Shown here: positions 51,291 through 57,973 of the stretch, one piece after another
How the letters are laid out: every line of letters begins with the position of its first letter
Numbering within the stretch: the first letter of the stretch is position 1
NCBI GenBank assembly: GCA_017527075.1
Contig: JAFXQM010000010.1
Location: 124,001-188,000 of the forward strand
Direction of reading: 5' to 3'
DNA: 64,000 bases
Origin: Selenomonadaceae bacterium
Lineage (GTDB): Bacteria; Bacillota; Negativicutes; Selenomonadales; Selenomonadaceae
Made by a program: the position numbers and the translations under genes
Notes under the pieces: model-generated
Database searches by the model: none
The model's input: only the letters and a program-made list of their open reading frames with translations
What the model was told of the DNA's origin: nothing

Positions 51291-51745
51291 CACGCGAAAA
51301 AACTATCGAGGCTCGTATTGACGGCAAGGGCATTCGTCTTGACGTTTATGTTGAAGAGAAAGATACCAATCGTTCTTTCGACGTGGAAATTCAAATCTCT
51401 AACTCCGATAATCTCGCCAAAAGAACGCGCTACTACCAGTCGCTCATTGACACAGACAAACTCAAACGCGGTCAGCATTACAGCTGCCTCGGCGAATCTT
51501 TCATCATTTTTATCTGTCCCTTCGACATATTCAAGCAATGTCCGCCACTTGTACACCTTTCACAAACGTTGCGACCAAGATATTTCGCTTGCTCTGAACG
51601 ACGGGACTATCAAAATTTTTCTCAGCACAAAGGGGACTCTTGGTGACGTTTCGCCCGACATTAAGTCTTTCCTTGATTATGTTGACTCCGGCATCGTTTC
51701 CGTGGCTTTCGTCAAAGAATTAGGGGTTGTTAGTAAACTCAAGTA
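51291..51745 (+). pseudogene. Rpn/PD-(D/E)XK nuclease-family transposase remnant, frameshifted
   Basis: TIEARIDGKGIRLDVYVEE, then FDVEIQISNSDNLAKRTRYY keep the D...E-x-Q core of the PD-(D/E)XK_2 recombination-promoting nuclease family. After about 51535 the match moves to another frame: VRHLYTFHKRCDQDISLALN, GTIKIFLSTKG. The N terminus is missing, and the 3' end is cut by the insertion sequence at 51721. Confidence 0.85.
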
Positions 51746-52233
51746 AAAGAAAAACATAAGCAGTTCTTTGATAAAATGAGTTTGAAAGAAGTGAACAACT
51801 TATGTCAAATTCATTTTACCACAAAGATTTAACCGACGCTCAATGGAACAGAATAAAATTTTTGTTTGAAGAAAAGCCAAAGGTCGGACGCCCGTCGCTT
51901 AATCCCCGAATCGTTTTCAACGCTAGCTTCTTAAAAGCATTGCACTCAAGGGTAAAAAAATTCTCGCGGATAAAGCATACAGTAGCGAGCAAATTCGCGT
52001 TTTCATCGTCGAGCATGGAGCCTTTGCTTGTATCCCCGATAAAGCCAATTTCAGGATTAAGCATGACTTTGATTCAGAACTGTACAAACAACGCAATATC
52101 GTCGAGCGTTTTTTCAGCGAATCAAAAATTATCGCCACATCGCTACTCGTTACGCCAAATTGGCTCTTTGCTTTGAGAATTTTGTTTTACTTGCTGCTTG
52201 TGTTATTCACTTTTAATTTACCAACAACCCCTA
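51721..52233 (+). mobile_element. Internally deleted IS5-family insertion sequence
   Basis: Terminal inverted repeats TAGGGGTTGTTAGTAAAC at the left (51721) and TAGGGGTTGTTGGTAAA as the reverse complement at the right (to 52233) define a 513-bp element. The transposase starts at 51802 (SNSFYHKDLTDAQWNRIKFL, KPKVGRPSLNPRIVFN) then jumps by deletion to ILADKAYSSEQIRVFIVEHG, DKANFRIKHDFDSELYKQRN, IVERFF, and a frameshift precedes KNYRHIATRYAKLALCFENF. It is non-functional but its ends are intact, so it could be moved in trans. Confidence 0.85.
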
Positions 52234-52239
52234 AATAAA

Positions 52240-52275
52240 AAATCCCTCCGACCGAAGCCGAAAGGCTTTTTGATT
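52240..52275 (-). terminator. Terminator after the double-glycine peptide gene
   Basis: Minus strand: hairpin TCGGCTTCGGTCGGAGGGA followed by TTTTTTATTT. Confidence 0.5.
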
Positions 52276-52303
52276 CGTGTTGAGTGTTAAACGCCGAGAT
52301 TAA

Positions 52304-52615
52304 TCAGCGGATGATTTTGGTTCCGTTCTCAGTGTTGAAGTTTTTCCAGAATTGTTCGCGGGTAATTGTGTTGCCTTCTTTGTCGGTGTAAATGTTGGCG
52401 TTCATGATGCCGCCGTTGTCTTTGTAGCCGGAGTAGCCCATTTTGTGAAGGACATCGCGCACGGGAGCCGAGCTCAATGCGTCTTCCGCGCTCAAAAGCC
52501 CGCGCTTGTAAAGTTCGTTGCCGTCCGCGAACGTTTCGAGCCTGGTGCCGCCCGCCACATTGTCGAGAGTTTCATCGTCCAGGATTTCGTCTTTAAAAAT
52601 TTTTTCGTCAGCCAT
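52304..52615 (-). CDS. Double-glycine leader peptide (bacteriocin/RiPP-type precursor)
   Basis: 103 residues. The N-terminal ADEKIFKDEILDDETLDNVA followed by Gly-Gly is a double-glycine leader as used by bacteriocin-type peptides cleaved and exported by C39-peptidase ABC transporters; the acidic E-L-D-x-V-A-G-G end is the key part. The 80-residue mature part (RLETFADGNELYKRGLL ... NTENGTKIIR) has no Cys, so no lanthionine or disulfide is expected. No C39 transporter, modification enzyme or immunity gene is adjacent; these would have to be coded elsewhere. GGAGG precedes the ATG. Confidence 0.75.
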   Translation of the reverse strand: MADEKIFKDEILDDETLDNVAGGTRLETFADGNELYKRGLLSAEDALSSAPVRDVLHKMGYSGYKDNGGIMNANIYTDKEGNTITREQFWKNFNTENGTKIIR

Positions 52616-52705
52616 GATTATCAGCCTCCAAATTATTTTCTAAATCTTATACGTCGAAGTTCAGATTTCGTTACACACTTTAGCAAAAAAATTTTTCCAC
52701 GTCAA

Positions 52706-52745
52706 ACGAAAAACCCTCCGACGATTGTCGAAGGGATTTTTTTAT
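52706..52745 (-). terminator. Terminator after the gene at 52779
   Basis: CCCTCCGACGA with TCGAAGGG forms the stem; the A run on the left gives the U tract for the minus strand, and the T run on the right would serve the plus strand. Confidence 0.7.
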
Positions 52746-52778
52746 TCTTGAAATTACTTTTTATAAAAGTGTTTATTC

Positions 52779-53168
52779 TTACCAGCCATATTCTTTTCTT
52801 ATTTTTTCTCTAGCTTTATCGTACTGTTGCTGAGTTATTTGACCTTTGCCATTTGACGAAGAATTTGAAGATTTTTTATCGTCGCTACTGCCAAAAGCCT
52901 TGCTAAGTAAGTACGCGCCGCCTGCCAGTGCCCCCACAAGCAACAATCCGCCGAGACCGCCGCCCGAAGAAGTTTTAGGAGGAGGAGACGGCTCAGTTAA
53001 TGCTCTGCCAACTCCACTAATTACATCCCCAACAGCATTTGCAACTCCATTGAGAATTTCAGCACCATTATCGACAGCCTGCATATTACGTGCAAGTTCT
53101 GCGTCATTATTAGATATGAGCGCAGCTCGGACATACCCGTTAGCACGTGCTTCATCTTGCCAACCCAT
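52779..53168 (-). CDS. Small glycine-rich membrane protein
   Basis: 129 residues from ATG 53168 (GGAGG upstream). A helical amphipathic N-terminal part (AVDNGAEILNGVANAVGDVI) is followed by a Pro/Ser linker, one Gly/Leu-rich membrane helix (LGGLLLVGALAGGAYLLS, about residues 71-90), a Ser/Asn/Lys linker, and a short SHOCT-like end (QITQQQYDKAREKIRKEYGW). Function unknown. It has the strongest promoter of the window, so it is probably abundant. Confidence 0.75.
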   Translation of the reverse strand: MGWQDEARANGYVRAALISNNDAELARNMQAVDNGAEILNGVANAVGDVISGVGRALTEPSPPPKTSSGGGLGGLLLVGALAGGAYLLSKAFGSSDDKKSSNSSSNGKGQITQQQYDKAREKIRKEYGW

Positions 53169-53180
53169 AAAATCGCCTCC

Positions 53181-53245
53181 AACATTTTAAAAAATGTTAT
53201 ACCAAAACTTCGCAAGCATTATAAAAAAAAAAACGGGACTGTCAA
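53181..53245 (-). promoter_or_regulatory. Full-consensus promoter and leader palindrome
   Basis: Minus strand: TTGACA (53240-53245), 16-bp T-rich spacer, TATAAT (53218-53223), both hexamers perfect. The leader carries AACATTTTTTAAAATGTT (53181-53198), a palindrome with 8-bp arms set just before the RBS, which could be an operator or a hairpin that hides it. Confidence 0.85.
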
Positions 53246-53305
53246 GAATTGACGGCAGGAAAATTTTCGTTCGCGGATAATTTTCGGCTCGGAAGGTGAC
53301 GCTCA

Positions 53306-54784
53306 ATGATAAAAAAATTTTTGCCGGCGATTGTCGCGAACATCTCTGCCGCGCTGAGTGAAATTTTGTTGATGGCGTCTTCGGCGTGGCTGATTGCCTC
53401 CGCCGCACTGCACCCGCCGCTGAGCTCGCTGTCCGTCGGGATAACACTCGTCCGCACGGCAGGCATCGCGCGCGCCGCCCTCCGTTACGCGGACAGATTC
53501 ATTTCGCACAAAATAATTTTCAAACTCCTCGACGACCTGCGCGGGGAAATTTTTTTACGCGCGGCGAAAATTTTTCCGCTCAAGTCCGGTCGTTCGCACG
53601 AAGGAGAACTCCTCCACGCGCTGACGATTGAAGCCGATACGCTCAAAGATTTTCTGCCGCGAGTTGTCTTGCCGATTTCCACCGCCGCGCTCGTCACGAT
53701 TTTGCTGACGTATTTTCTGTTCGCGCCGCTGAAAATTTTTGCGCTGATATTGCCCGCGATTTTTTTTATGAACTTAATCCCGATTGACTTCAAACAGCCC
53801 GACGATTCTTTCTACCGCGAAAAAATTTTGGACTTCAGCGACGGACGCGACGAGTTAAAAATTTTCGGCACATTACCCGCCGTTGAAGCTCTCGACCGAG
53901 CCGCGAAAAATTTCGGCGCAGAAAGTCTCAAGCTCACCGCGCGCCAAATTAATTTCGACACGGCGTTCAAAGTTTTCGGCGCGGGCGGATTTTTTTTTAT
54001 GTTATTGAAACTTGCCGCCGTTGTTGATACAATCGCTCTGACGGTTTGGAGTTTGATTTTCCTCGCGACGCTCGAAATTTTTGACCGGCTCCCCGCCGCC
54101 GTCCGTGCTTGGAAAAAAATTCGCGGTGAAAAATTTCTCGCCGACAAAAAAATTTCTGCCGCACAAAATTTTCCGACCGAACATGCCGTCGAAATAAAAA
54201 ATCTCAGCTTCGGTTACGCGGGCGAAAAAATTTTCGACGACTTCAGCCTGACGATTGCGCGCGGCGAAAAAATTGCGCTCGTCGGCGAGAGCGGCTGCGG
54301 CAAGACCACGCTCCTTTACCTGCTTATGAAACTTTTTCCGCCCGACGAAGGAACGATTTCTCTCGGCGGGACGATTGCCGCGGCGACGTTCGGCAATTAC
54401 ATTTTCTCCGCGTCGATTCGTTCCAATTTCAAAATGCTCCGCGAAAATATTTCCGACGAAGAAATTTTCTCCGCGCTTGAGCTTTGCGGGCTGGAGGGCT
54501 TCGACATTGACGCCCCGATTGGTGAGGACGGCGCAAATCTTTCGGGCGGCGAGCGGAACCGTCTGCAAGTCGCGCTGGCACTGGCGCAAGACGCTGAGAT
54601 TTTAATCCTCGACGAACCGACCGCCGGCTTGGATAAGAGCCGCGCGGAAAAATTAATCGCGAACCTAATCGCCGACGCCGACAAAAAAAATCGCACGCTG
54701 ATTGTCATCACGCACGACTCAAATTATTTTTCCGAGCTGGGGCGCGTCGAACTCGTGCAACGAATCAGAGGCCGTCATGGATGA
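53306..54784 (+). CDS. cydC: CydC-like ABC transporter subunit
   Basis: 492 residues, shorter than the usual 560-580. The membrane domain (about 1-270) has the CydC signatures LLMASSAWLIASAALHPPL, VRTAGIARAALRYADR, and EADTLKDFLPR. The ATPase domain has Walker A GESGCGKTT, signature LSGGERNR and Walker B ILILDEPTAG with the H-loop ITHDS. CydDC exports Cys and glutathione for cytochrome bd assembly; no cydD or cydAB is adjacent, so its partner must be elsewhere, or it acts alone. The last residues (RIRGRHG and the stop) come from dispersed element copy B. Confidence 0.85.
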   Translation: MIKKFLPAIVANISAALSEILLMASSAWLIASAALHPPLSSLSVGITLVRTAGIARAALRYADRFISHKIIFKLLDDLRGEIFLRAAKIFPLKSGRSHEGELLHALTIEADTLKDFLPRVVLPISTAALVTILLTYFLFAPLKIFALILPAIFFMNLIPIDFKQPDDSFYREKILDFSDGRDELKIFGTLPAVEALDRAAKNFGAESLKLTARQINFDTAFKVFGAGGFFFMLLKLAAVVDTIALTVWSLIFLATLEIFDRLPAAVRAWKKIRGEKFLADKKISAAQNFPTEHAVEIKNLSFGYAGEKIFDDFSLTIARGEKIALVGESGCGKTTLLYLLMKLFPPDEGTISLGGTIAAATFGNYIFSASIRSNFKMLRENISDEEIFSALELCGLEGFDIDAPIGEDGANLSGGERNRLQVALALAQDAEILILDEPTAGLDKSRAEKLIANLIADADKKNRTLIVITHDSNYFSELGRVELVQRIRGRHG

Positions 54785-54935
54785 CGGCCGCGCCGCGTCT
54801 GACGCCGTGATGGCGTCATCCGGCGCACACCAGACACGGGTAATCCGATACTCCGAATCATGAGCGACCGACGCCCCTGCGAGGTGCCCTTTCTTTCGCT
54901 TCCTTTCTTTGGGCACGCAAAGAAAGGAAGTTTAT
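54763..54935 (+). repeat. Dispersed hairpin element, copy B (composite)
   Basis: Begins AATCAGAGGCCGTCATGG and ATGACGGCCGCGCC as in copy A, with a different middle (GACGCCGTGATGGCGTCA is a palindrome), then CGACGCCCCTGCGAGGTGCC and a hairpin CTTCCTTTCTTTGGGC / GCAAAGAAAGGAAG. It supplies the stop codon of cydC. Confidence 0.8.
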
Positions 54936-54943
54936 AACACAAA

Positions 54944-55038
54944 AAGAATTTCAACGTTTAATCGAAGCGACGAGCCCGGCAATGACGACCGGTTCTGCGA
55001 ATCCACACTTGATTGAAGAGGGGATGACCCGCCCCTGA
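54944..55038 (+). pseudogene. Possible 3' remnant of a coding region
   Basis: An open stretch ends at TGA 55036: FQRLIEATSPAMTTGSANPH, then LIEEGMTRP. It reads like the end of a real protein, but the repeat element lies where the rest of the gene should be, and there is no start with an RBS. It may be chance. Confidence 0.25.
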
Positions 55039-55050
55039 GGAGGTTTGAAC

Positions 55051-55584
55051 TTGTACACGAAAAAAATTTATTTCAGCGGCGGCAACGTCAACGAGCTCCA
55101 AGAAATTTTCGTCGACGTGCCCGGCGTCTTGAAAGTTTCCGTCGGGAAACTCGCCGCAAGAAATGTTCACAGTTACGTTGAATACGAGCCGCAAGATTTG
55201 CAAGACGTTCCGAGCATCGAAATTGAATTCAATCCGAAGCGGATGGATTTGTCCATGCTCATGGACGTGCTCTTCAACGTGCTCAATCCCTACGCCGACA
55301 AAAATTTGGGCGTCTACTATTCGAGCGGCGAGGACGAGCCGCAGGTCGAACTGCACCTGAACTTCATCGCCAATCGCGGCAGAGAACCCGTCGTGTCCAA
55401 GGCGTGCCTGACAATCAATGACCCAAACAGCAATCCGCGCCGCGCCCGCAAATGCTTCGTCAAAGTCGGTCGCCTCACGAGCTTCGTCGCCGCGCCCGAC
55501 GCCGAACAATTTTTCCTGCGCAAGCACCCCGAAATTAAAAGCGACATTGACTTGACAAAGCTCAAGACTTCCCTTAGATTTTAA
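55051..55584 (+). CDS. MsrA-like protein lacking the catalytic cysteine
   Basis: 177 residues from TTG 55051, seven bases after GAGGAGG. The order of segments follows peptide methionine-S-sulfoxide reductase: YFSGGNVNELQEIFVDVPGV (where MsrA has FAGGCFW), SIEIEFNPKRMDLSMLMDVL (MsrA: VDPSVISYEELLDVF-type), and a C-terminal AEQFFLRKHPEI (MsrA: HQQYLxKNP-type). The catalytic Cys position is Asn12, so the sulfoxide reductase reaction should not work. It may bind methionine sulfoxide or a protein. It is upstream of the LCP gene, 19 bp away. Confidence 0.65.
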   Translation: MYTKKIYFSGGNVNELQEIFVDVPGVLKVSVGKLAARNVHSYVEYEPQDLQDVPSIEIEFNPKRMDLSMLMDVLFNVLNPYADKNLGVYYSSGEDEPQVELHLNFIANRGREPVVSKACLTINDPNSNPRRARKCFVKVGRLTSFVAAPDAEQFFLRKHPEIKSDIDLTKLKTSLRF

Positions 55585-55603
55585 TCGACGGGAGGTGATA
55601 AGA

Positions 55604-56692
55604 ATGCGCGAACGTTTGGAGGCTCGGCGAAAAAAAATTATGCGCACGATGCGCAATCGGAAATTATTTTGGTCATTCATACTTTGTTTCTTCATAATCT
55701 TCGGGTCGCTGGCACATCTCGGATTCAACTCGGACTTCACGCGAATCAAAGAGAACATCACGGAAAAAATTTCGCCCGAAAAAGTTTTGCCGACTTTCCG
55801 CAAGCCGACGACGATAATGTTGCTGGGCGTCGACGAGCGCAAAGATGACGTTGGTCGCTCCGACACGCTGATGATTTTAAATCTGTCGAAGGATTCAGCC
55901 TCGCTGCTTACAATTCCGCGTGACACGATGGTTTACATCAATCGCCACGGCTACCAGAAAATCAACGCGGCTTATGCTCACGGCGGCACGAAGTTATCGC
56001 GCGAGACCGTCGAAGATTTTCTCGGACTGGAGATTGACCATTACGTCGCGATTAACAAGTCGCGCTTCGCCGAGGTGATTGACGCCATGGGCGGCGTCGA
56101 CATTTACGTTGAACGCGACATGCATTACGAGGACCCGTGGGACGACGACGGCGGACTTTACATCGACCTCAAGCAGGGCGTGCAACATCTCGACGGACAA
56201 ACTGCCATTGAGTTCGTGCGCTTCCGTGACGCGGAAGGTGACGTCGGGCGCGTGCGTCGACAGCAGGCTTTCATGCGCGCCTGCGCGGACAGACTGAGTG
56301 AGCCGTCCATGCTGATTAAAATCCCCGAACTTTTGAGCGTGGCGGTCAAGGCGATTGACACCGACCTGAGCTCCGGCGAAATGCTGGCGGTTGCCGGTTC
56401 CCTCAAAAGCGCGGAGGTCAAGGGCAATGTCAAAACGGGCGTCGTGCCCGGCTGGCTGCAATACATCGACGGCGTGAGTTATCTGATTCCCGACGGCGAA
56501 CGACTCGGCAAAGTCATGCGCAAGAATCTGGACTTCGACGTGGACAGAAAACATTTTGAGGAGCTCGCTTACGAATATACCCCGGGCTCGGACGCCGAAT
56601 ATTACGACGTGAATTTCAATCCCGAAAAAGATTTGCGCCTCATGGATTACATGGAGCGGCGGCAATTCGATTTGTCCGCCAACAAACTTTGA
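55604..56692 (+). CDS. LytR-CpsA-Psr (LCP) family protein
   Basis: 362 residues from ATG 55604 (GGGAGGTGAT upstream). One membrane helix (about residues 23-43); the LCP domain outside the membrane shows IMLLGVDERKDDVGRSDTLM, LLTIPRDTMVYI, KINAAYAHGG, the GGVDIYVERDM region and FVRFRDAEGDVGRVRRQQ. LCP enzymes join undecaprenyl-linked glycans to peptidoglycan or other acceptors. The conserved Arg and Asp residues of the pyrophosphate pocket are present. Confidence 0.93.
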   Translation: MRERLEARRKKIMRTMRNRKLFWSFILCFFIIFGSLAHLGFNSDFTRIKENITEKISPEKVLPTFRKPTTIMLLGVDERKDDVGRSDTLMILNLSKDSASLLTIPRDTMVYINRHGYQKINAAYAHGGTKLSRETVEDFLGLEIDHYVAINKSRFAEVIDAMGGVDIYVERDMHYEDPWDDDGGLYIDLKQGVQHLDGQTAIEFVRFRDAEGDVGRVRRQQAFMRACADRLSEPSMLIKIPELLSVAVKAIDTDLSSGEMLAVAGSLKSAEVKGNVKTGVVPGWLQYIDGVSYLIPDGERLGKVMRKNLDFDVDRKHFEELAYEYTPGSDAEYYDVNFNPEKDLRLMDYMERRQFDLSANKL

Positions 56693-56699
56693 ATCAGAA

Positions 56700-56730
56700 A
56701 AACTCCTGCCGCGTGCGGGAGATTTTTTTG
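56700..56730 (+). terminator. Terminator after the LCP gene
   Basis: CTCCTGCCGC pairs with GTGCGGGAG, followed by ATTTTTTTG. Confidence 0.8.
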
Positions 56731-56962
56731 AGCGGCGGAAAATCCATTCGGAGGGCGGAAAATTTTTGAACGGCGGAAAATTCATTCGGCGGGCGGAGAT
56801 TTTTGAGCGGCGGAAAATTCATTCGGCGGAGGAAAAATTTTTTAGCGGCGGAAAATTCATTCGGCGGAGGGAGATTTTTTTTTAGCGGCGGAAAATCCAT
56901 TCGGAGGGCTGAAAAATTTTTTAGCGGCGGAAAATCCATTCGGCGGGCGGAAATTTTTGAGC
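56731..56962. repeat. Tandem array, 6 copies of a 37-41 bp unit
   Basis: Six copies of CGGCGGAAAAT-C/T-CATTCGG, separated by a GC-rich piece (CGGGCGG or GGAGGG) and an A/T tract such as AAAAATTTTTT. It starts right after the LCP terminator and ends at the putative mod promoter. Confidence 0.9.
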
Positions 56963-56985
56963 GTGACTGATGTCACCGACAAAAT
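56957..56985 (+). promoter_or_regulatory. Putative mod promoter with inverted repeat
   Basis: TTGAGC (about 56957-56962), 17-bp spacer, CAAAAT (about 56980-56985); both hexamers are four of six. The spacer holds GTGACTGATGTCAC (56963-56976), an inverted repeat that could be an operator. Confidence 0.4.
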
Positions 56986-57004
56986 TTTCCGAAGGTGTTA
57001 AACT

Positions 57005-57092
57005 GGTTTTGTTCTCCGAGCGAAAACGTCTAAAGCGCGAGCTATGACGTTGAGCCGGGGTGGCGCGGGAAACTGCGTCGCCTTCCCTGTTT
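57005..57092 (+). ncRNA. Probable molybdenum cofactor (Moco) riboswitch aptamer
   Basis: Two helices are clear. One is AACGTC (57025-57030) with GACGTT (57046-57051), enclosing CTAAAG and CTATGA, a variant of the 11-nt tetraloop receptor (CCUAAG/UAUGG) with a matching U-A change, capped by AGC-GCGA-GCT. The other is GGGGTGGCGCGG (57057-57068) with CTGCGTCGCCTT (57073-57084), 12 pairs with G-U, closed by a GAAA tetraloop (57069-57072). A GNRA loop plus its receptor is a known trait of Moco RNAs, and the next genes carry molybdate uptake. The family match rests on structure and context, since no covariance search was possible. Confidence 0.7.
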
Positions 57093-57107
57093 GAAAAGGA
57101 GATGTCC

Positions 57108-57170
57108 ATGTGCGCAAGTGTTTTTGGGTTTTTGGGCTGTCTTCTGCAAACGCGGAGGGCAGCCCCTTGA
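57108..57170 (+). CDS. Possible leader peptide
   Basis: 20 codons (MCASVFGFLGCLLQTRRAAP) starting six bases after the strong RBS AAAAGGAG that directly follows the aptamer. It is out of frame with modA. A hairpin lies over its second half. It could couple the riboswitch to modA translation; it may also be incidental. Confidence 0.4.
   Translation: MCASVFGFLGCLLQTRRAAP
57134..57165 (+). promoter_or_regulatory. 14-bp hairpin between aptamer and modA
   Basis: GGGCTGTCTTCTGC (57134-57147), loop AAAC, GCGGAGGGCAGCCC (57152-57165) pair throughout when G-T pairs are allowed. It is followed by CTTGAATTTAATT, a poor U-tract; it may be part of the riboswitch expression platform. Confidence 0.6.
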
Positions 57171-57175
57171 ATTTA

Positions 57176-57202
57176 ATTAGGAATGAGGAATTAGGAATGA
57201 GG
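57176..57202. repeat. 7-bp-periodic repeat at the modA start
   Basis: TTAGGAATGAGGAATTAGGA-type units; the last ATG and the GAGGA seven bases before it serve modA. Confidence 0.85.
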
Positions 57203-57973
57203 AATTTTTTTGCGGCAATCATCGCGGCGACTTTGCTCATGACGGGCTGTGGAGGCGGAACGGAAAAATCTTCCGCGCCCGTCGAAGTGCATGTGTCTGC
57301 AGCCGCCAGCTTGACCAATGCCATGAATGACCTGGCCGAACTTTACGCCAAAGAAAATCCCGACGTCAAAATCGTTTTTAACTTCGGCTCAAGCGGCGCA
57401 CTTCAGCAAGCAATCGAAAACGGCGGCGAATCAGATTTATTTTTCTCCGCCGCGCAGAAGCAGATGAACGCGCTCGACGAGAAGGGCGAACTCGCCGAAG
57501 GAACTCGAAAGGATTTGCTCCGCAATGAAGTCGTCCTCATCGTGCCCGCCGCCGGCTCCAAGGACATAAAAAATTTTGAGGACACGGCGACCGACAAGGT
57601 TGAGAAAATTGCTCTCGGCGAACCAAAGGGCGTGCCCGTCGGTCAATACTCCGAAGAAATTTTCGACGCGCTGAAAATCCTCGACGCGGTCAAGGCCAAG
57701 GCGGTTTACGGCTCGGATGTGCGGCAGGTGCTGGCGTGGACTGAGAGCGGCGAAGTTGATTGCGGAGTGGTTTACGCGACCGACGCTGCCGTCAGCGACA
57801 AAGTTAAAGTCATCTGCGCCGCCCCCGAAGGCTCGCACAGGCCCGTCGTCTACCCCGCCGCCGTCATCAAATCTTCCAAGCACCTCGACGCCGCGAAAAA
57901 ATTTTTGGACTTCACGGGCTCGGACGCCGCGAAAAAAGTTTTTGCCAAGTATGGATTTAAGAGTATCGATTAA
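57197..57973 (+). CDS. modA: Molybdate-binding lipoprotein
   Basis: 258 residues from ATG 57197. The short lipoprotein signal (RNFFAAIIAATLLMTGC) places the Cys at residue 17. The periplasmic-binding fold has HVSAAASLTNAMNDLAELYA, FNFGSSGALQQAIENGG and ALGEPKGVPVGQYS, as in ModA/WtpA-like oxyanion receptors. Start codon and RBS come from the repeat. An alternative start is GTG 57110, eight bases after AAGGAG, which would add 29 residues before the signal and seems less suited to export. The gene is downstream of the putative Moco riboswitch. Confidence 0.92.
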   Translation: MRNFFAAIIAATLLMTGCGGGTEKSSAPVEVHVSAAASLTNAMNDLAELYAKENPDVKIVFNFGSSGALQQAIENGGESDLFFSAAQKQMNALDEKGELAEGTRKDLLRNEVVLIVPAAGSKDIKNFEDTATDKVEKIALGEPKGVPVGQYSEEIFDALKILDAVKAKAVYGSDVRQVLAWTESGEVDCGVVYATDAAVSDKVKVICAAPEGSHRPVVYPAAVIKSSKHLDAAKKFLDFTGSDAAKKVFAKYGFKSID

